In this document: positions 1 through 9,930 of the stretch, in pieces
Layout: each line of letters starts with the position of its first letter
Position numbering within the stretch: the first letter of the stretch is position 1
DNA from: Acidithiobacillus sp.
Lineage (GTDB): Bacteria > Pseudomonadota > Gammaproteobacteria > Acidithiobacillales > Acidithiobacillaceae
DNA: 41,904 nucleotides
Assembly (NCBI RefSeq): GCF_023256195.1
Contig: NZ_JAGDWX010000025.1
Coordinates: 5,001-46,904, forward strand
Direction of reading: 5' to 3'
Notes under the pieces: model-generated
Told to the model about the DNA's origin: nothing
Seen by the model: the letters and a program-made list of their open reading frames with translations, nothing else
Databases searched by the model: none
Program-made: the position numbers and the translations under genes

Positions 1-591
1 ATCATCGTCGATGAGAACACGCACAGCATGGACGTCGTGGTAGATCCGGAGCAGCTGTCCCTGGCCATCGGCCGCGGCGGGCAGAACGTGCGTTTGGCCA
101 GTCAGTTGACGGGCTGGACCATCAACATCCTGACGGAGGATGAGGCGCGCGCCAAACGGGAAGAAGAGGATGCCCGCTTTCGTCAACAGTTCATGGATGA
201 GCTGGGGATCGATGAGGATCTGGCCATCCTCCTGGTGAACGAGGGCTTTACCTCCATTGAAGAAGTGGCCTACGTACCCGTCGCGGAAATGCTGGAAATC
301 GAGGGTCTGGATGAGGAACTCGTCACCGAACTGCGGCGACGTGCCCGGGACGTGCTGCTCAACAAGGCCATCGCCAAGGAAGAGCAGGTGGCCTTGAGCG
401 AGCCCGCGGAGGATCTGCTGGCTCTGGAGGGTATGGATAAAGGTCTGGCCCACTTGCTGGCCAGCAAAGGTATCACGACGGCGGAATCGTTGGCGGAGCT
501 TGCCGTGGATGAGCTGTGTGAATTGGTGGACATCGAGCCGGAACGGGCCAAAGCCCTGATCCTCAAGGCGCGCGCACCCTGGTTTGTCTGA
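1..591 (+). CDS. nusA: Transcription termination/antitermination factor NusA, C-terminal part (5' end outside window)
   Basis: The reading frame is open from base 1 to the TGA at 589-591, so only the 3' end of the gene is here. The first residues match the end of a KH RNA-binding domain, with the motif [13 protein letters not shown]. They are followed by two acidic helix-hairpin-helix repeats, one containing [17 protein letters not shown] and the other [18 protein letters not shown], like the AR1 and AR2 repeats at the C terminus of long NusA proteins such as that of E. coli. NusA binds RNA polymerase and modulates pausing, termination and antitermination in the cytoplasm. The infB start lies 52 bases downstream, the usual nusA-infB order. 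Identification is firm; the length cannot be judged from this window. Confidence 0.95.
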   Translation: MIVDENTHSMDVVVDPEQLSLAIGRGGQNVRLASQLTGWTINILTEDEARAKREEEDARFRQQFMDELGIDEDLAILLVNEGFTSIEEVAYVPVAEMLEIEGLDEELVTELRRRARDVLLNKAIAKEEQVALSEPAEDLLALEGMDKGLAHLLASKGITTAESLAELAVDELCELVDIEPERAKALILKARAPWFV

Positions 592-643
592 GCTGCGCAG
601 CTTTGTGGATGGTGTTTCCGGTGTTTGGGAGGGCAGAATAGGT

Positions 644-3304
644 ATGACCGTGACAGTCGCAAACTTTGCTGCAGAATTGGGTTTGTCCAGCGCTCGACTT
701 TTGGAGCAGTTGGCGGCGGCCGGTATCCAGAAGCGGACAGCCGAAGATCCGGTAACGGAAGAGGACAAGCAGCGACTCTTGGTTTTCCTGCAGGCGGCGC
801 ACGGCGATAGTGTTGGAGGGGTGAAGCGCATCACCCTGAACCGCACCAGCACCAGTGAAATCAAGCAGAGCATAGGCGCTGGCAAATCTCGAACGGTCCA
901 AGTGGAGGTTCGACGCAAGCGCACCTACGTCAAGCGCGAGGCTCTGGTCGAGGAGCAAGCCCCCGAGCGCGCGCCGGAGCCTATCGAGCCTTCGGTGGCC
1001 GCCGAGGTGCACCCTGAGGTCCCCGCAGCGAGTCCGGAGCCGGCCACCGACCTTGCTGCCTCGGCGGCAAAGTCGGAGGAAGCAGCGCCAGCGCAGGGCA
1101 AAGCCGAGGAGCTAGCAGCGGAATCTCCGTCGGAGAAGTCGGGCCAAGAGGCGGCAGAGCCGGCATCGGTACGGTCAAGTGCAGCGGAGTCGGAAAACCG
1201 GCGCGCCCCCGCAGACGCCAGCGACCATGCCGGGACCGAGGCCGCGCCGACGCGGCCGGCGGCGACGGAGCCTTTGGGTCGTCGTCCCGCTGCCCGCGCT
1301 CCCAGTACCCGGCCCACCTCGGTTCCGACGCGTCCGGCACCCACAACCACGGCACCAGGTAAGCCCAAGAAGGCGGGTGAACGCGGCGACGATGCAGCAC
1401 GTCGGGGCGGGCGCCGCAACCCTCGGCGCGACGATGCCGGTGGCACGGATGTCGACAGTCTCCTGCGGCGGCGCAAAGCCGCCGACCGACGGGGTGACAA
1501 GGGCAAGGGGCAGTCTGGTGCGGCAGGCGAGTTCGTTGCTGCCCCCGTCATTCGCGAGGTGGCCATTCCCGAGACCATCACCGTGGGTGAATTGGCCAAC
1601 CGTATGGCCATAAAAGCCAGCGACGTGATCAAGTCCATGTTCAAGATGGGGGTGATGGCCACCATCAACCAGGTGATCGATCAGGATACCGCGGCCATTG
1701 TCGTAGAGGAGATGGGGCACCGTCCGAAGATGGTCACCATTACCAGCCCCGAAGCCCTGCTGGAGGAGGGTGCCGATGCCGAGGCTCCCATCCTGGCGCG
1801 CCGCCCGCCGGTGGTGACGGTCATGGGACACGTCGATCACGGCAAGACCTCGTTGCTGGACCGGATCCGTTCGACCCAGGTCGCCAGCGGTGAAGCCGGA
1901 GGCATCACCCAGCACATCGGCGCCTACCACGTGGAAACGCCCAAGGGGGTCATCACCTTCCTCGACACCCCGGGCCACGAGGCGTTCACCGCCATGCGCG
2001 CGCGCGGTGCGCAGGCGACGGATATCGTCATCCTGGTGGTGGCCGCCGACGATGGCGTTATGCCCCAGACCATCGAGGCCATCCACCACGCCAAGGCAGC
2101 TGGTGTGCCTATGGTGGTGGCGGTGAATAAGATCGACAAGCCGGGCGCGGACCCCGAGCGCATCCGCCAAGAATTGGCGAATCAGGATGTGCTGCCGGAA
2201 GAGTGGGGTGGCGACACCCAGTTTGTCAACGTGTCGGCCAAGTCGGGCCTGCATATCGATGATCTACTGGACGCGGTGTTGCTGCAGGCGGAGTTACTGG
2301 ATCTGGAGGTGCAGGTCAACGGCCCGGCCAAGGGCGTCGTGATCGAGTCGCGCCTGGACCGGGGACGGGGCGCGGTGGCGACGGTATTGGTGCGCCAGGG
2401 TACCCTGCACAGTGGCGACGTACTCCTGGCCGGTGCCCAGTATGGTCGGGTACGGGCGCTCGTCGACGACAGCGGTCGCAACATCGATGCTGTGACGCCA
2501 GGGCTACCGGTGGAAGTTCTGGGCTTGAGCGATGTGCCGCAGGCGGGCGATGAGGTGGTGGTGGTTGCCGACGAGCGCAAGGCACGAGAGGTTGCCCTCT
2601 TTCGCCAGGGCAAGTACCGCGACGTGCGCCTGGCCAAGAGTCAGAAGGCAAGTCTCGAAAGCCTCTTTGAAGCGGCGGCCGAGGGTGAGGTGCAGCAACT
2701 CAATCTGCTCATCAAAGCCGATGTACAGGGCTCGGCAGAGGCCCTCAGCCAGACCTTGGAGCGCCTGAGCACAGCGGAGATCCGAGTGCGCGTCATTCAC
2801 TCCGGGGTGGGAGGCATCACCGAGTCGGACGTCAATCTAGCGGCCGCTTCCAAGGCGGTCATCATCGGCTTCAACGTCCGTACCGAGGCGCAGGCGCGGC
2901 GTCTGCTGGAGCAGAGCGGCGTCGATGTGCGCTATCACAGCGTCATCTACGATGCCGTCGATGAGGTCAAGGCGGCCATGAGCGGCATGCTGTCGCCGGA
3001 GATCCGCGAGAAGATCCTGGGCCACGCCGAGGTACGAGAGACCTTCCGGGTGCCCAAGGTCGGTACCATAGCCGGCTGTATGGTGACCGACGGCATCGTG
3101 CGACGGAATGCTCGCGTCCGGGTCATCCGTCAGGAGGTGGTGATCCACACCGGGGAGATGGATTCTCTGCGACGCTTCAAGGACGATGCCCGCGAGGTGC
3201 GGGAGGGTTTCGAGTGCGGTATCGGCATCCGCAATTTCAACGATGTCCGGGTGGGCGATGTCATCGAGGCCTACGAGACCGTTGAAGTGGCGCGCACCGT
3301 CTGA
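644..3304 (+). CDS. infB: Translation initiation factor IF-2
   Basis: This protein of 886 residues is the GTPase that brings initiator tRNA to the 30S subunit and promotes subunit joining. An IF2_N domain (about residues 1-50) is followed by a long Ala/Glu/Pro/Arg-rich low-complexity linker (about 90-300), then a second IF2_N-type helical domain (about 310-360). The G domain begins near 390 with GHVDHGKTS (G1), DTPGHEAF near 440 (G3) and NKID near 494 (G4), followed by the domains that contact fMet-tRNA. I chose ATG 644 because GGGAGG lies 11 bases upstream and the protein then starts [13 protein letters not shown], as in family members. A longer in-frame start at 584 would overlap nusA and add 20 non-conserved residues. 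The linker is the only poorly conserved part. Confidence 0.97.
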   Translation: MTVTVANFAAELGLSSARLLEQLAAAGIQKRTAEDPVTEEDKQRLLVFLQAAHGDSVGGVKRITLNRTSTSEIKQSIGAGKSRTVQVEVRRKRTYVKREALVEEQAPERAPEPIEPSVAAEVHPEVPAASPEPATDLAASAAKSEEAAPAQGKAEELAAESPSEKSGQEAAEPASVRSSAAESENRRAPADASDHAGTEAAPTRPAATEPLGRRPAARAPSTRPTSVPTRPAPTTTAPGKPKKAGERGDDAARRGGRRNPRRDDAGGTDVDSLLRRRKAADRRGDKGKGQSGAAGEFVAAPVIREVAIPETITVGELANRMAIKASDVIKSMFKMGVMATINQVIDQDTAAIVVEEMGHRPKMVTITSPEALLEEGADAEAPILARRPPVVTVMGHVDHGKTSLLDRIRSTQVASGEAGGITQHIGAYHVETPKGVITFLDTPGHEAFTAMRARGAQATDIVILVVAADDGVMPQTIEAIHHAKAAGVPMVVAVNKIDKPGADPERIRQELANQDVLPEEWGGDTQFVNVSAKSGLHIDDLLDAVLLQAELLDLEVQVNGPAKGVVIESRLDRGRGAVATVLVRQGTLHSGDVLLAGAQYGRVRALVDDSGRNIDAVTPGLPVEVLGLSDVPQAGDEVVVVADERKAREVALFRQGKYRDVRLAKSQKASLESLFEAAAEGEVQQLNLLIKADVQGSAEALSQTLERLSTAEIRVRVIHSGVGGITESDVNLAAASKAVIIGFNVRTEAQARRLLEQSGVDVRYHSVIYDAVDEVKAAMSGMLSPEIREKILGHAEVRETFRVPKVGTIAGCMVTDGIVRRNARVRVIRQEVVIHTGEMDSLRRFKDDAREVREGFECGIGIRNFNDVRVGDVIEAYETVEVARTV

Positions 3305-3308
3305 CGCC

Positions 3309-3692
3309 ATGCCTGCCAGCCAACGCGGTTTTCCACGCGCCCGTCGGGTGGCGCACCTGCTGCAGACGGAGATCGCGGCACTCCTGCCCCATCTGCACGG
3401 TCTGGACGTGGGGGGGCTTCTGCCCAGCATCACGGAGGTGGAGTTGGCACCGGACATGCGTTGGGCGCGGGTGCATTTTTCGCTGATGGATGGGCCGGCG
3501 CGTGCCGAGACGACGGCTGCGGAGCTGGACCGGCACGCGGGACAGATCCGTCAGATGCTCGGTCGACGTCTGGCCTTGCGGCGCATACCGCCCCTGCGCT
3601 TCGTCTACGATCCACGCTTCGACCGCGACGCGCAGATGGCACGTCTGCTGTCTTCCCTGCCACCCGCTGCCCAAGAGGATGCGCCGGAGTGA
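3309..3692 (+). CDS. rbfA: 30S ribosome-binding factor RbfA
   Basis: This 127-residue protein, typical of the family, is a single KH-fold factor that binds the 30S subunit during 16S rRNA maturation. Visible features are the N-terminal helix RVAHLLQTEIAALL, the central strand region ITEVELAPDMRWARVHFS, and the conserved end of the fold LRFVYDPRFDRDAQMARLL. The ATG at 3309 lies 4 bases after the infB stop, so the gene is probably translated by coupling. The frame extends further upstream but that part only shadows infB. The stop codon overlaps the GTG start of truB. The position between infB and truB supports the call. Confidence 0.93.
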   Translation: MPASQRGFPRARRVAHLLQTEIAALLPHLHGLDVGGLLPSITEVELAPDMRWARVHFSLMDGPARAETTAAELDRHAGQIRQMLGRRLALRRIPPLRFVYDPRFDRDAQMARLLSSLPPAAQEDAPE

Positions 3693-4570
3693 ACTGTCGT
3701 CACGGGATATTGCTGCTGGACAAGGACGAGGGCCTGACCTCCAATGCTGCCCTGCAGCGCGCCAAGCGCCTCATGGGCAGCAAGAAGGCGGGGCACACGG
3801 GAACCCTGGATCCCTTTGCCACGGGCCTGCTGGTCCTGCTCTTCGGTGAGGCCACCAAGGTCTCGGACTATATCCTCAACGCCGACAAACGCTATCTCGC
3901 GACCCTGCGTCTGGGGGAAGAGACGCGTACCGGGGACCGTGAGGGAGAGGTCGTACAGCGCGCCGAGGTGAACGTGAGCGACGCCCAGATAGACGCGGCA
4001 CTGGCCGGTTTTCGTGGCGACATTCGGCAGATTCCCCCCATGCATTCGGCCATCAAGCAAGGGGGCAAGCCTCTATATATGCTGGCACGTCAGGGCGTGG
4101 AGGTGGAGCGTGCGCCGCGCTCGGTGCGCATTCATGAGCTCGAGGTCCTGTCCCGACGCGGCAACGAGCTGGTTCTGGATATCCGTTGTTCCAAGGGCAC
4201 CTATATCCGCAGTCTGGCCCAGGATCTGGGGCGGGCTTTGGGCTGCGGCGCCCACATTGCGCAACTGCGGCGTCTGGAGACGGGGCCCTTCCGTATCGAT
4301 ACGGCCCTCACCCTGGCGCAGCTGGAGGCAAGTCTTGCCGCCGGCGATTGTCCGCTACAGCCCATGGACCTGGCCCTCGCCACCTTGCCCGCGGTCCATC
4401 TGTCGGAGAACAGTGCGTATTACCTGCAGCGCGGTCAGGGGGTGGTGATTGCCCATGCACCGCCGCCGGGTCGAATTCGTCTATACGGACCCAAGTCCGA
4501 GTTTCTGGGTCTGGGTGAGGTCATGGACGATGGAAAAGTGGCGCCTCGGCGTCTCATGGGCGTAAACTGA
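3689..4570 (+). CDS. truB: tRNA pseudouridine(55) synthase TruB
   Basis: This 293-residue enzyme converts U55 in the T-loop of tRNAs to pseudouridine. The family signature [12 protein letters not shown] contains the catalytic Asp, about residue 41 here. Other conserved blocks are [15 protein letters not shown] and the [16 protein letters not shown] stretch, and the C terminus has a short extra domain of TruB_C type. The start is a GTG at 3689 that overlaps the rbfA stop (GTGA), giving the conserved N terminus [15 protein letters not shown] at residues 5-19. The longer open frame upstream of 3689 lies inside rbfA and has no family similarity, so I excluded it. Confidence 0.95.
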   Translation: MNCRHGILLLDKDEGLTSNAALQRAKRLMGSKKAGHTGTLDPFATGLLVLLFGEATKVSDYILNADKRYLATLRLGEETRTGDREGEVVQRAEVNVSDAQIDAALAGFRGDIRQIPPMHSAIKQGGKPLYMLARQGVEVERAPRSVRIHELEVLSRRGNELVLDIRCSKGTYIRSLAQDLGRALGCGAHIAQLRRLETGPFRIDTALTLAQLEASLAAGDCPLQPMDLALATLPAVHLSENSAYYLQRGQGVVIAHAPPPGRIRLYGPKSEFLGLGEVMDDGKVAPRRLMGVN

Positions 4571-4602
4571 GGCTTTTCGAAACTGGTGATCAGGAGCAGG
4601 AA

Positions 4603-4872
4603 ATGTCGTTGAATCGCGAAATCAAAGATGGGGTGGTACAGCAGTACGCTACCCACCCGGGAGATACGGGCTCGCCCGAGGTGCAGGTGGCGTTATTGAC
4701 CACCCGTATCGAGGGTCTGACGGAACACTTCAAGGCGCACACCCACGACCATCACTCCCGGCAGGGGCTGCTGAAAATGGTGGGGCGTCGACGCAAGCTT
4801 CTCGACTACCTCAAGAAGCAGGACTTCGAACGGTATCGGAACCTGATCGAACGGCTGGGCTTGCGTAAGTAA
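4603..4872 (+). CDS. rpsO: Small ribosomal subunit protein S15 (uS15)
   Basis: This 89-residue protein has the length and sequence of bacterial S15: [20 protein letters not shown], then [18 protein letters not shown] and a basic end. S15 is a primary binder of 16S rRNA in the platform of the 30S subunit. An AGGAGCAGG ribosome-binding site precedes the ATG by a few bases. It sits between truB and pnp, its standard place in proteobacteria, where the transcript is usually shared with pnp. I saw no clear intrinsic terminator between rpsO and pnp. Confidence 0.97.
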   Translation: MSLNREIKDGVVQQYATHPGDTGSPEVQVALLTTRIEGLTEHFKAHTHDHHSRQGLLKMVGRRRKLLDYLKKQDFERYRNLIERLGLRK

Positions 4873-4923
4873 TCGGAGCGCAATCCGGGGCTGTGGTTGG
4901 TAGCGGTGGTCGAGGAGAACAGC

Positions 4924-7002
4924 TTGAGCATAGTGCGCAAGGAAGTGGATTTCGGTGGGCAGCGTCTCTGCCTGGAGACGGGAAGAATGGCACGCCAGGC
5001 GGACGGGGCGGTGCTGGTCACCCTGGGCGAGACCATGGTGTTGGTCACGGCCGTCGGTCGCCGTGAGTTGAAACCGGGACAGGATTTCTTTCCGTTGACG
5101 GTCAACTATCAGGAAAAGGCCTATGCCGCGGGTCGCATCCCCGGGGGCTTTTTCAAACGGGAGGGGCGTCCCAGTGAAAAGGAAACCCTGACCGCGCGCC
5201 TCATCGATCGTCCCATCCGGCCGCTGTTCCCCAAGGGCTTCATGCATGAGGTCCAGGTCATTGCCACGGTGCTGTCCGTGGATCAGGAAAACGACCCGGA
5301 TATCCCTGCCATGATCGGCGCCTCGGCAGCGCTGGCGATCTCCGGTATACCCTTTCAGGGTCCCATCGGCGCGGCAAGGGTGGGCTACGTGGACGGGCAG
5401 TTTGTCCTCAATCCGAGCTTTCAGACCCTGGCCCGCTCGCAGCTGGATCTGGTGGTGGCTGGAACGCGCCAAGCGGTGCTGATGGTGGAGTCGGAGGCCC
5501 AGGAACTGCCGGAGGAAACCATGCTGTCGGCGGTGATGTTCGGGCATGAATCCTTTCAGCCGGTCATCGCCTGTATCGAGGATCTGGCGGCCGAGGTGGG
5601 CAAGAGCCCCTGGGCCTGGCAGGCACCCAGCCTGGATCCGGCTCTGCAGGAGGCGATCTCGGCAGCAGCGCTGGAGCCTCTGCGCGAGGCGTATGGTCTC
5701 CTGGAGAAGCAGGCGCGCAGCAAGCGCCTCGACGAGATTCGCAGCGCCCTGCTGGAACAGTTCGGCGGTAGCTCCGGCGAGCATGGCGACGTGGTGCGTG
5801 CCGTGGTCAAGAAGTTGGAAACCCAGATCGTCCGCGGGCGGGTCCTGGAGGGAGCGCCGCGTATCGACGGCCGGGATCATGTCACGGTGCGGCCGATCCA
5901 GATCGAGGTGGGGATCATGCCCCGCACCCACGGCTCGGCCCTGTTTACCCGAGGTGAGACCCAGGCCCTGGTCATTGCCACTCTGGGCACCAAGGGCGAC
6001 GAACAGATCGTCGACGCCCTCCAGGGAGAAAGCCGCGACCGTTTCATGCTGCACTACAACTTTCCGCCCTTCTCGACGGGAGAGACGGGCATGGTGGGAT
6101 CTCCCAAGCGGCGAGAAATCGGCCATGGCCGGCTGGCCAAACGCGCCGTGGCGGCAGTGCTGCCCAGCGAGTCCGAGTTTCCCTACAGCTTGCGGGTGGT
6201 TTCGGAGATCCTCGAGTCCAACGGTTCCTCCAGCATGGCCACGGTCTGTGGCGCCTCGCTGGCCCTCATGGACGCCGGCGTACCGCTGAAGGCGCCGGTG
6301 GCGGGGGTGGCCATGGGCCTCATCAAGGATGGGGATCGCTACGCCGTCCTCACGGATATCCTGGGCGATGAAGACCACCTGGGTGATATGGATTTCAAGG
6401 TGGCGGGTACCCAGAATGGGGTCACCGCCCTGCAGATGGATATCAAGATCGATGGTATCACTCGGGAGATCATGGCAACGGCCTTGGAGCAGGCCCACGC
6501 CGGACGCCTGCACATACTCTCGCGGATGAATGCGGTGCTGGCGGAAGGCCGGTCGCAGCTGTCGGGCTACGCGCCACGCATCATCTCCATGCGTATCCAT
6601 CCCGATCGGATCCGCGATGTCATCGGACCCGGGGGCAAGGTCATCCGCGCTTTGACCGAGGAAACCGGAGCGACCATCGACATTCAGGACGACGGCACGG
6701 TGACCATCGCCTCGGTCAACGGGGAGGCGGGCGAGGCGGCGCGGCGACGTATCGAGCTGCTCACCGCGGATGTGGAAGTGGGCATGATCTACGATGGCAA
6801 GGTGGCCAAGATCATGGATTTCGGTGCCTTCGTCACCATCCTGCCGGGTCGCGACGGTCTGCTCCACATCTCGCAGATCAGCACGGAGCGGGTGAATGAC
6901 GTCCGCGACTATGTCAAGGAAGGACAGAGTGTGCGGGTCAAGGTGCTGGAAGTGGATCGTCAGGGCAAGATCAAGCTCAGCATGAAGGACATCGCCCAAT
7001 AG
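4924..7002 (+). CDS. pnp: Polyribonucleotide nucleotidyltransferase (PNPase)
   Basis: This protein of about 692 residues is the phosphorolytic 3'-to-5' exoribonuclease of the RNA degradosome. Two RNase PH-like domains are joined by a helical linker; the second contains the catalytic acidic stretch [20 protein letters not shown] domain with [10 protein letters not shown] lies near residue 568 and an S1 domain begins near 618. The start is not an ATG. I chose TTG 4924 because GAGGAG lies 6 bases upstream and the product then begins [12 protein letters not shown], aligning with the E. coli N terminus. In-frame GTG 4906 and TTG 4897 would add 6 or 9 residues. The gene follows rpsO by 51 bases. 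Confidence 0.96.
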   Translation: MSIVRKEVDFGGQRLCLETGRMARQADGAVLVTLGETMVLVTAVGRRELKPGQDFFPLTVNYQEKAYAAGRIPGGFFKREGRPSEKETLTARLIDRPIRPLFPKGFMHEVQVIATVLSVDQENDPDIPAMIGASAALAISGIPFQGPIGAARVGYVDGQFVLNPSFQTLARSQLDLVVAGTRQAVLMVESEAQELPEETMLSAVMFGHESFQPVIACIEDLAAEVGKSPWAWQAPSLDPALQEAISAAALEPLREAYGLLEKQARSKRLDEIRSALLEQFGGSSGEHGDVVRAVVKKLETQIVRGRVLEGAPRIDGRDHVTVRPIQIEVGIMPRTHGSALFTRGETQALVIATLGTKGDEQIVDALQGESRDRFMLHYNFPPFSTGETGMVGSPKRREIGHGRLAKRAVAAVLPSESEFPYSLRVVSEILESNGSSSMATVCGASLALMDAGVPLKAPVAGVAMGLIKDGDRYAVLTDILGDEDHLGDMDFKVAGTQNGVTALQMDIKIDGITREIMATALEQAHAGRLHILSRMNAVLAEGRSQLSGYAPRIISMRIHPDRIRDVIGPGGKVIRALTEETGATIDIQDDGTVTIASVNGEAGEAARRRIELLTADVEVGMIYDGKVAKIMDFGAFVTILPGRDGLLHISQISTERVNDVRDYVKEGQSVRVKVLEVDRQGKIKLSMKDIAQ

Positions 7003-7066
7003 ACAGCAGAGTGTTGGTGTCCCGCGTTCTGCTGGCGCGAGGTCCGCTGCCTTTCCCAGCAGGCTG

Positions 7067-8404
7067 GTGGTCTCTTGGCGGCGACGATTTGCCGTGGCCC
7101 GAGCCGTGAACGATACCCAGGCCCTGCGAACCGTTCTGAGTAACGGGATAATCCTGGTCAGCGAGACCCTGCCGGGGCGCCGGCAGGTGTCCCTGTCCAT
7201 TACCATCGCCCAGGGGAGCCGGCATCAGCAGGCCACGGACAACGGCTTTGCCCATCTTCTTGAGCACATGTTCTTCAAGGGCAGCCGGAGCTACACGGGA
7301 GAGGAGATCAATCGGCAGATCGAGCTGCTGGGTGGAGGCATCAACGCCTTCACCGATCGTGAGACCACGGTTCTGCACGGTACGGTTCTGGCTGAGGACG
7401 GGCGGCGCGCCTTTGCACTCCTCAGCGACATGTTGCTGTATCCGCAATGGACGGCGCGGGATCTCTACGCCGAGCGCGGCGTGGTGGCTCAGGAAGCGGC
7501 CATGGTTGCCGAGGACCTGGAAGATTGGCTGAATGAGCGAGCCATCGGCCGATTCTGGTCGGACTCGCCGCTGGCTTGGCCGGTGCTGGGCCGCGCCACC
7601 TGTATCCGCCGGGCAACTGCTGCACGTCTGCGGCAGTATCACGCGGCCATGTTGGCCGCCGCACCCATCGTCGTCACCGCCGTCGGCGCCATCACCCACG
7701 ACACCTTGCGCGACTGGGCCAGGCCTCTGGAGGCCTTGCCGCAGCGCCGGAAACTGCCGACGGTCCAGCCGCAGGCCAGCTACCTCCGTGGCGTCAGCCG
7801 CCGCACCGAGGCGCAGCAGGCCCACGCCTTGTGGTTGACGGAGGCGGCCGCTTTCGCGGCTCCGGAACATCTCCCCGAATTGCTGGCCAATCTCATCCTG
7901 GGTGGGGGCAGTGCATCGCGGCTCTTCCGCCACCTGCGCGATCGGCTGGGGCTCGCGTATCAGGTGTATTCGCAGGTAGAGGCCCTGAGCGATACGGGCG
8001 AGTGGAGCATCTATTGCGCGGTTCCGCCCGCGGCCTGGGCCCTTACCCGTCGAGAGGTCCTGCGCATTCTGCGCGAGTTGGCGGACGGTGGGCCAACCCT
8101 CGAAGAGTTCCAGTGGGCGCGGCATAGTCTGCGGGTGCAGTGGCTCCTGGGCCAGGGGGATCTGGAGATCCGTATGGCACGGCTTACCCGTCAGGCACTG
8201 TATCTCGGGCGTTGCCTCAGCGAAGCAGAGACCCTGGATGCCCTGGCCGATATTCGCGAGGATCAGATCCGTGCCGCCTTTGGTCGCTGGCAGCGGCATC
8301 TGGAATGGTCGTGCCAGCCAGCAATGTTTCAGCCACGGAAGCCATCTTTCCAGCGGCGCAGTGCGGCGAAGGTGGCGACGGATTCGGCAGCGGTATCCGG
8401 ATAG
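7067..8404 (+). CDS. M16-family zinc peptidase
   Basis: This protein of up to 445 residues belongs to the M16 (pitrilysin/processing-peptidase-like) family. The inverted zinc motif HLLEH is at residues 63-67, and a downstream Glu in RGVVAQEAAMVAED lies 76 residues after the second His, which is the family spacing for the third zinc ligand. The C-terminal half has the second M16 fold with LGGGSASRLFRHLRDRLGLAYQVYS, the usual Arg/Tyr substrate-binding region. Substrate is unknown, and no partner M16 gene lies beside it. The start is uncertain: GTG 7067 gives the longest protein, while GTG 7094 or 7106 would be equally acceptable, and none has a strong ribosome-binding site. It follows pnp by 64 bases. 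The last 76 bases overlap the convergent gloB gene. Confidence 0.88.
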   Translation: MVSWRRRFAVARAVNDTQALRTVLSNGIILVSETLPGRRQVSLSITIAQGSRHQQATDNGFAHLLEHMFFKGSRSYTGEEINRQIELLGGGINAFTDRETTVLHGTVLAEDGRRAFALLSDMLLYPQWTARDLYAERGVVAQEAAMVAEDLEDWLNERAIGRFWSDSPLAWPVLGRATCIRRATAARLRQYHAAMLAAAPIVVTAVGAITHDTLRDWARPLEALPQRRKLPTVQPQASYLRGVSRRTEAQQAHALWLTEAAAFAAPEHLPELLANLILGGGSASRLFRHLRDRLGLAYQVYSQVEALSDTGEWSIYCAVPPAAWALTRREVLRILRELADGGPTLEEFQWARHSLRVQWLLGQGDLEIRMARLTRQALYLGRCLSEAETLDALADIREDQIRAAFGRWQRHLEWSCQPAMFQPRKPSFQRRSAAKVATDSAAVSG

Positions 8405-9093
8405 ACGGCGCGTACCGCGTGTTGAACCGAGGGCAGGTGGCAGCGCAGAAAGGGGTTGCTGAGCCGTTCCTCCCCCAAGGTCGATGGCAGGCTAGGCTGT
8501 CCCGCCTCCCGCTGGCGGCGGACCCGCTCCAGCCGTTCGCCGATGGCGCCATTGTCCGGCTCGACCTCGGCAGCGAAGTGCAGATTGGCGAGGGTGTACT
8601 CGTGCGCACAGCAGATTTTGGTGGCATCGGGAAGTTGGGCAAGCTTCTGCAGGCTGGCGTAGAGCATGGCGGCGTCGCCCTCGAAAATCCGCCCACAGCC
8701 CCCCGCAAACAGGGTATCGCCACAGAACAGCAGATCCTCCCAGTAAAAGGCCAGATGGTCGAGAGTGTGCCCTGGCACCTCAAAGACGGTCATCTCTTCG
8801 CCGTCGAGGTGAACGGTCCCCTCCCTGAGGGCCTCCGTGCGTGCCGGTATGCGGCTAGCCCCGGGACCCAGGACGGGGCACTGGTAGGTCGCCGCCAGCT
8901 CGGCCACACCGCCGATGTGATCGGCGTGGTGGTGGGTGCACAAGATGGCGCTGGGGCGCAGGCCACGCCGGGACAGCTCAGCGACTACCGGTGCGGCGTC
9001 ACCGGGGTCGATGATCCAGACCCCCGGTTTCTGGGGCAAGGTCAGCAGATAGATGTAATTGTCGCGAAAAGCGGGAATGAGGGTCAGGGACAT
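8329..9093 (-). CDS. gloB: Hydroxyacylglutathione hydrolase (glyoxalase II)
   Basis: This 254-residue metallo-beta-lactamase-fold enzyme hydrolyses S-lactoylglutathione to lactate and glutathione. Visible motifs are the metal-binding THHHADHIGG, VPGHTLDHLAFY, the FCGDTLFAGGCGRIFEG block, and CCAHEYTLANLHFA. The end, with NPFLRCH, matches the glyoxalase II substrate-binding C-terminal domain. The ATG at 9091-9093 gives the family N terminus MSLTLIPAFRDNYIYLL; the longer open frame upstream is not conserved. The 3' end overlaps the M16 peptidase gene for 76 bases in the convergent direction. It pairs functionally with gloA at 11223-11606. Confidence 0.96.
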   Translation of the reverse strand: MSLTLIPAFRDNYIYLLTLPQKPGVWIIDPGDAAPVVAELSRRGLRPSAILCTHHHADHIGGVAELAATYQCPVLGPGASRIPARTEALREGTVHLDGEEMTVFEVPGHTLDHLAFYWEDLLFCGDTLFAGGCGRIFEGDAAMLYASLQKLAQLPDATKICCAHEYTLANLHFAAEVEPDNGAIGERLERVRRQREAGQPSLPSTLGEERLSNPFLRCHLPSVQHAVRAVYPDTAAESVATFAALRRWKDGFRG

Positions 9094-9156
9094 ATCTGGG
9101 CAGTGCCTCCGCAGCAGGGTAATATGCGCCCATGATCTCAGCACAGGACGGCGCCC

Positions 9157-9930
9157 ATGCCTAGGTCCCGCGGGCGCAGGTCGATCCCGCTGCGCCGTAC
9201 GACATTGTGGTGGAACGGACGCACAGGTCGTCTCCTGCTGGAGCGGGCGGCCCGTCTGATACCGGCGTGGCTGGAAAAACTGCGGCCGGAGACCGTCCTG
9301 CAACTGGGGCAGCCCCTGCTCTGGTCCAAGCCACCCGAGGGCAAAGCCATCTGGGTGCTGCTCAACGAGGGTTCCGTCTGTGTCAATACGGCCTATCTGC
9401 AGACCCTGGGAAACTGTGAGGCCTTGCCCTTTGCCGCCATGCGCTTCGACCTGGTGATCCTGCCCTTCTGTCTCAGCCGTGTGAGTGACCCTGCCGCGGT
9501 CCTCGCCGAGTGCCGTCGGGTGCTGCGGCCCGAGGGGCACGTCCTGGTGCTGGATTTCAATCCCAGCGGCAGTCTGGGCATGCTTCGGCGCTGGCACGTT
9601 TGGCGCCGCGATCGCAGTTGGCCTTGGCGGCGTCCCTTCCTGTCCTTGGGGCATTTGCGCCGGTTACTGGACCAAGAAGAACTGATCATCCGCGAAGGTA
9701 GATATTTCCAATACACCCTGCCCGGCATAGGTCGCAGTGCGCAGTGGCTGGAACTGGTGGGAGATCGATGGTGGCCGGCCGGAGCCAATGCCTATATGTT
9801 GCTGGCGCAGCGCCGGGATGTGGAGCAGCCCCTGGTAGGTCTGGTGGAGCCCGTCTTTCGCGAACGCCGTCGTCGTAAATTGCGGGCGCAGGCCCCAGCG
9901 GCGCAGAGATTGCGGGACGACGATGCCTGA
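9157..9930 (+). CDS. YafS-like protein of the class I methyltransferase fold
   Basis: This 257-residue protein resembles SAM-dependent methyltransferases in its middle part: a region with NCEALPFAAMRFDLVILPFCLS, then AAVLAECRRVLRPEGHVLVLDFNP, the usual motifs around strands 4 and 5. Motif I, normally Gly-rich (LDxGxGxG), is degenerate here (TVLQLGQPLLW), so SAM binding is uncertain. Its place between gloB and rnhA/dnaQ matches yafS in E. coli, and I take it as the counterpart. The ATG at 9157 has an AGGACGG site about 7 bases upstream. The stop overlaps the rnhA start. The C terminus is basic (RERRRRKLRAQAP). The substrate is unknown. Confidence 0.8.
   Translation: MPRSRGRRSIPLRRTTLWWNGRTGRLLLERAARLIPAWLEKLRPETVLQLGQPLLWSKPPEGKAIWVLLNEGSVCVNTAYLQTLGNCEALPFAAMRFDLVILPFCLSRVSDPAAVLAECRRVLRPEGHVLVLDFNPSGSLGMLRRWHVWRRDRSWPWRRPFLSLGHLRRLLDQEELIIREGRYFQYTLPGIGRSAQWLELVGDRWWPAGANAYMLLAQRRDVEQPLVGLVEPVFRERRRRKLRAQAPAAQRLRDDDA

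Noticed and set aside
584-643. Upstream start for infB overlapping nusA
   Set aside because: The extra 20 residues are not part of the IF2 N-terminal domain, whereas ATG 644 has a ribosome-binding site and gives the conserved N terminus.
1175-2254. 359-codon open frame antisense to infB
   Set aside because: His- and Gly-rich composition and complete overlap with the IF-2 linker and G domain mark it as a shadow frame.
7029-7062. Hairpin CTGCTGG...CCAGCAG between pnp and the M16 peptidase gene as a terminator
   Set aside because: The 7-base arms have a 20-base loop and no T run follows, so it is not a convincing terminator.
4693-7206. 837-codon open frame antisense to pnp
   Set aside because: The plus strand encodes an unmistakable PNPase. 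The antisense product is rich in His, Arg, Gly and Asp and resembles no family; long antisense frames are expected in GC-rich genes with strong third-position bias.
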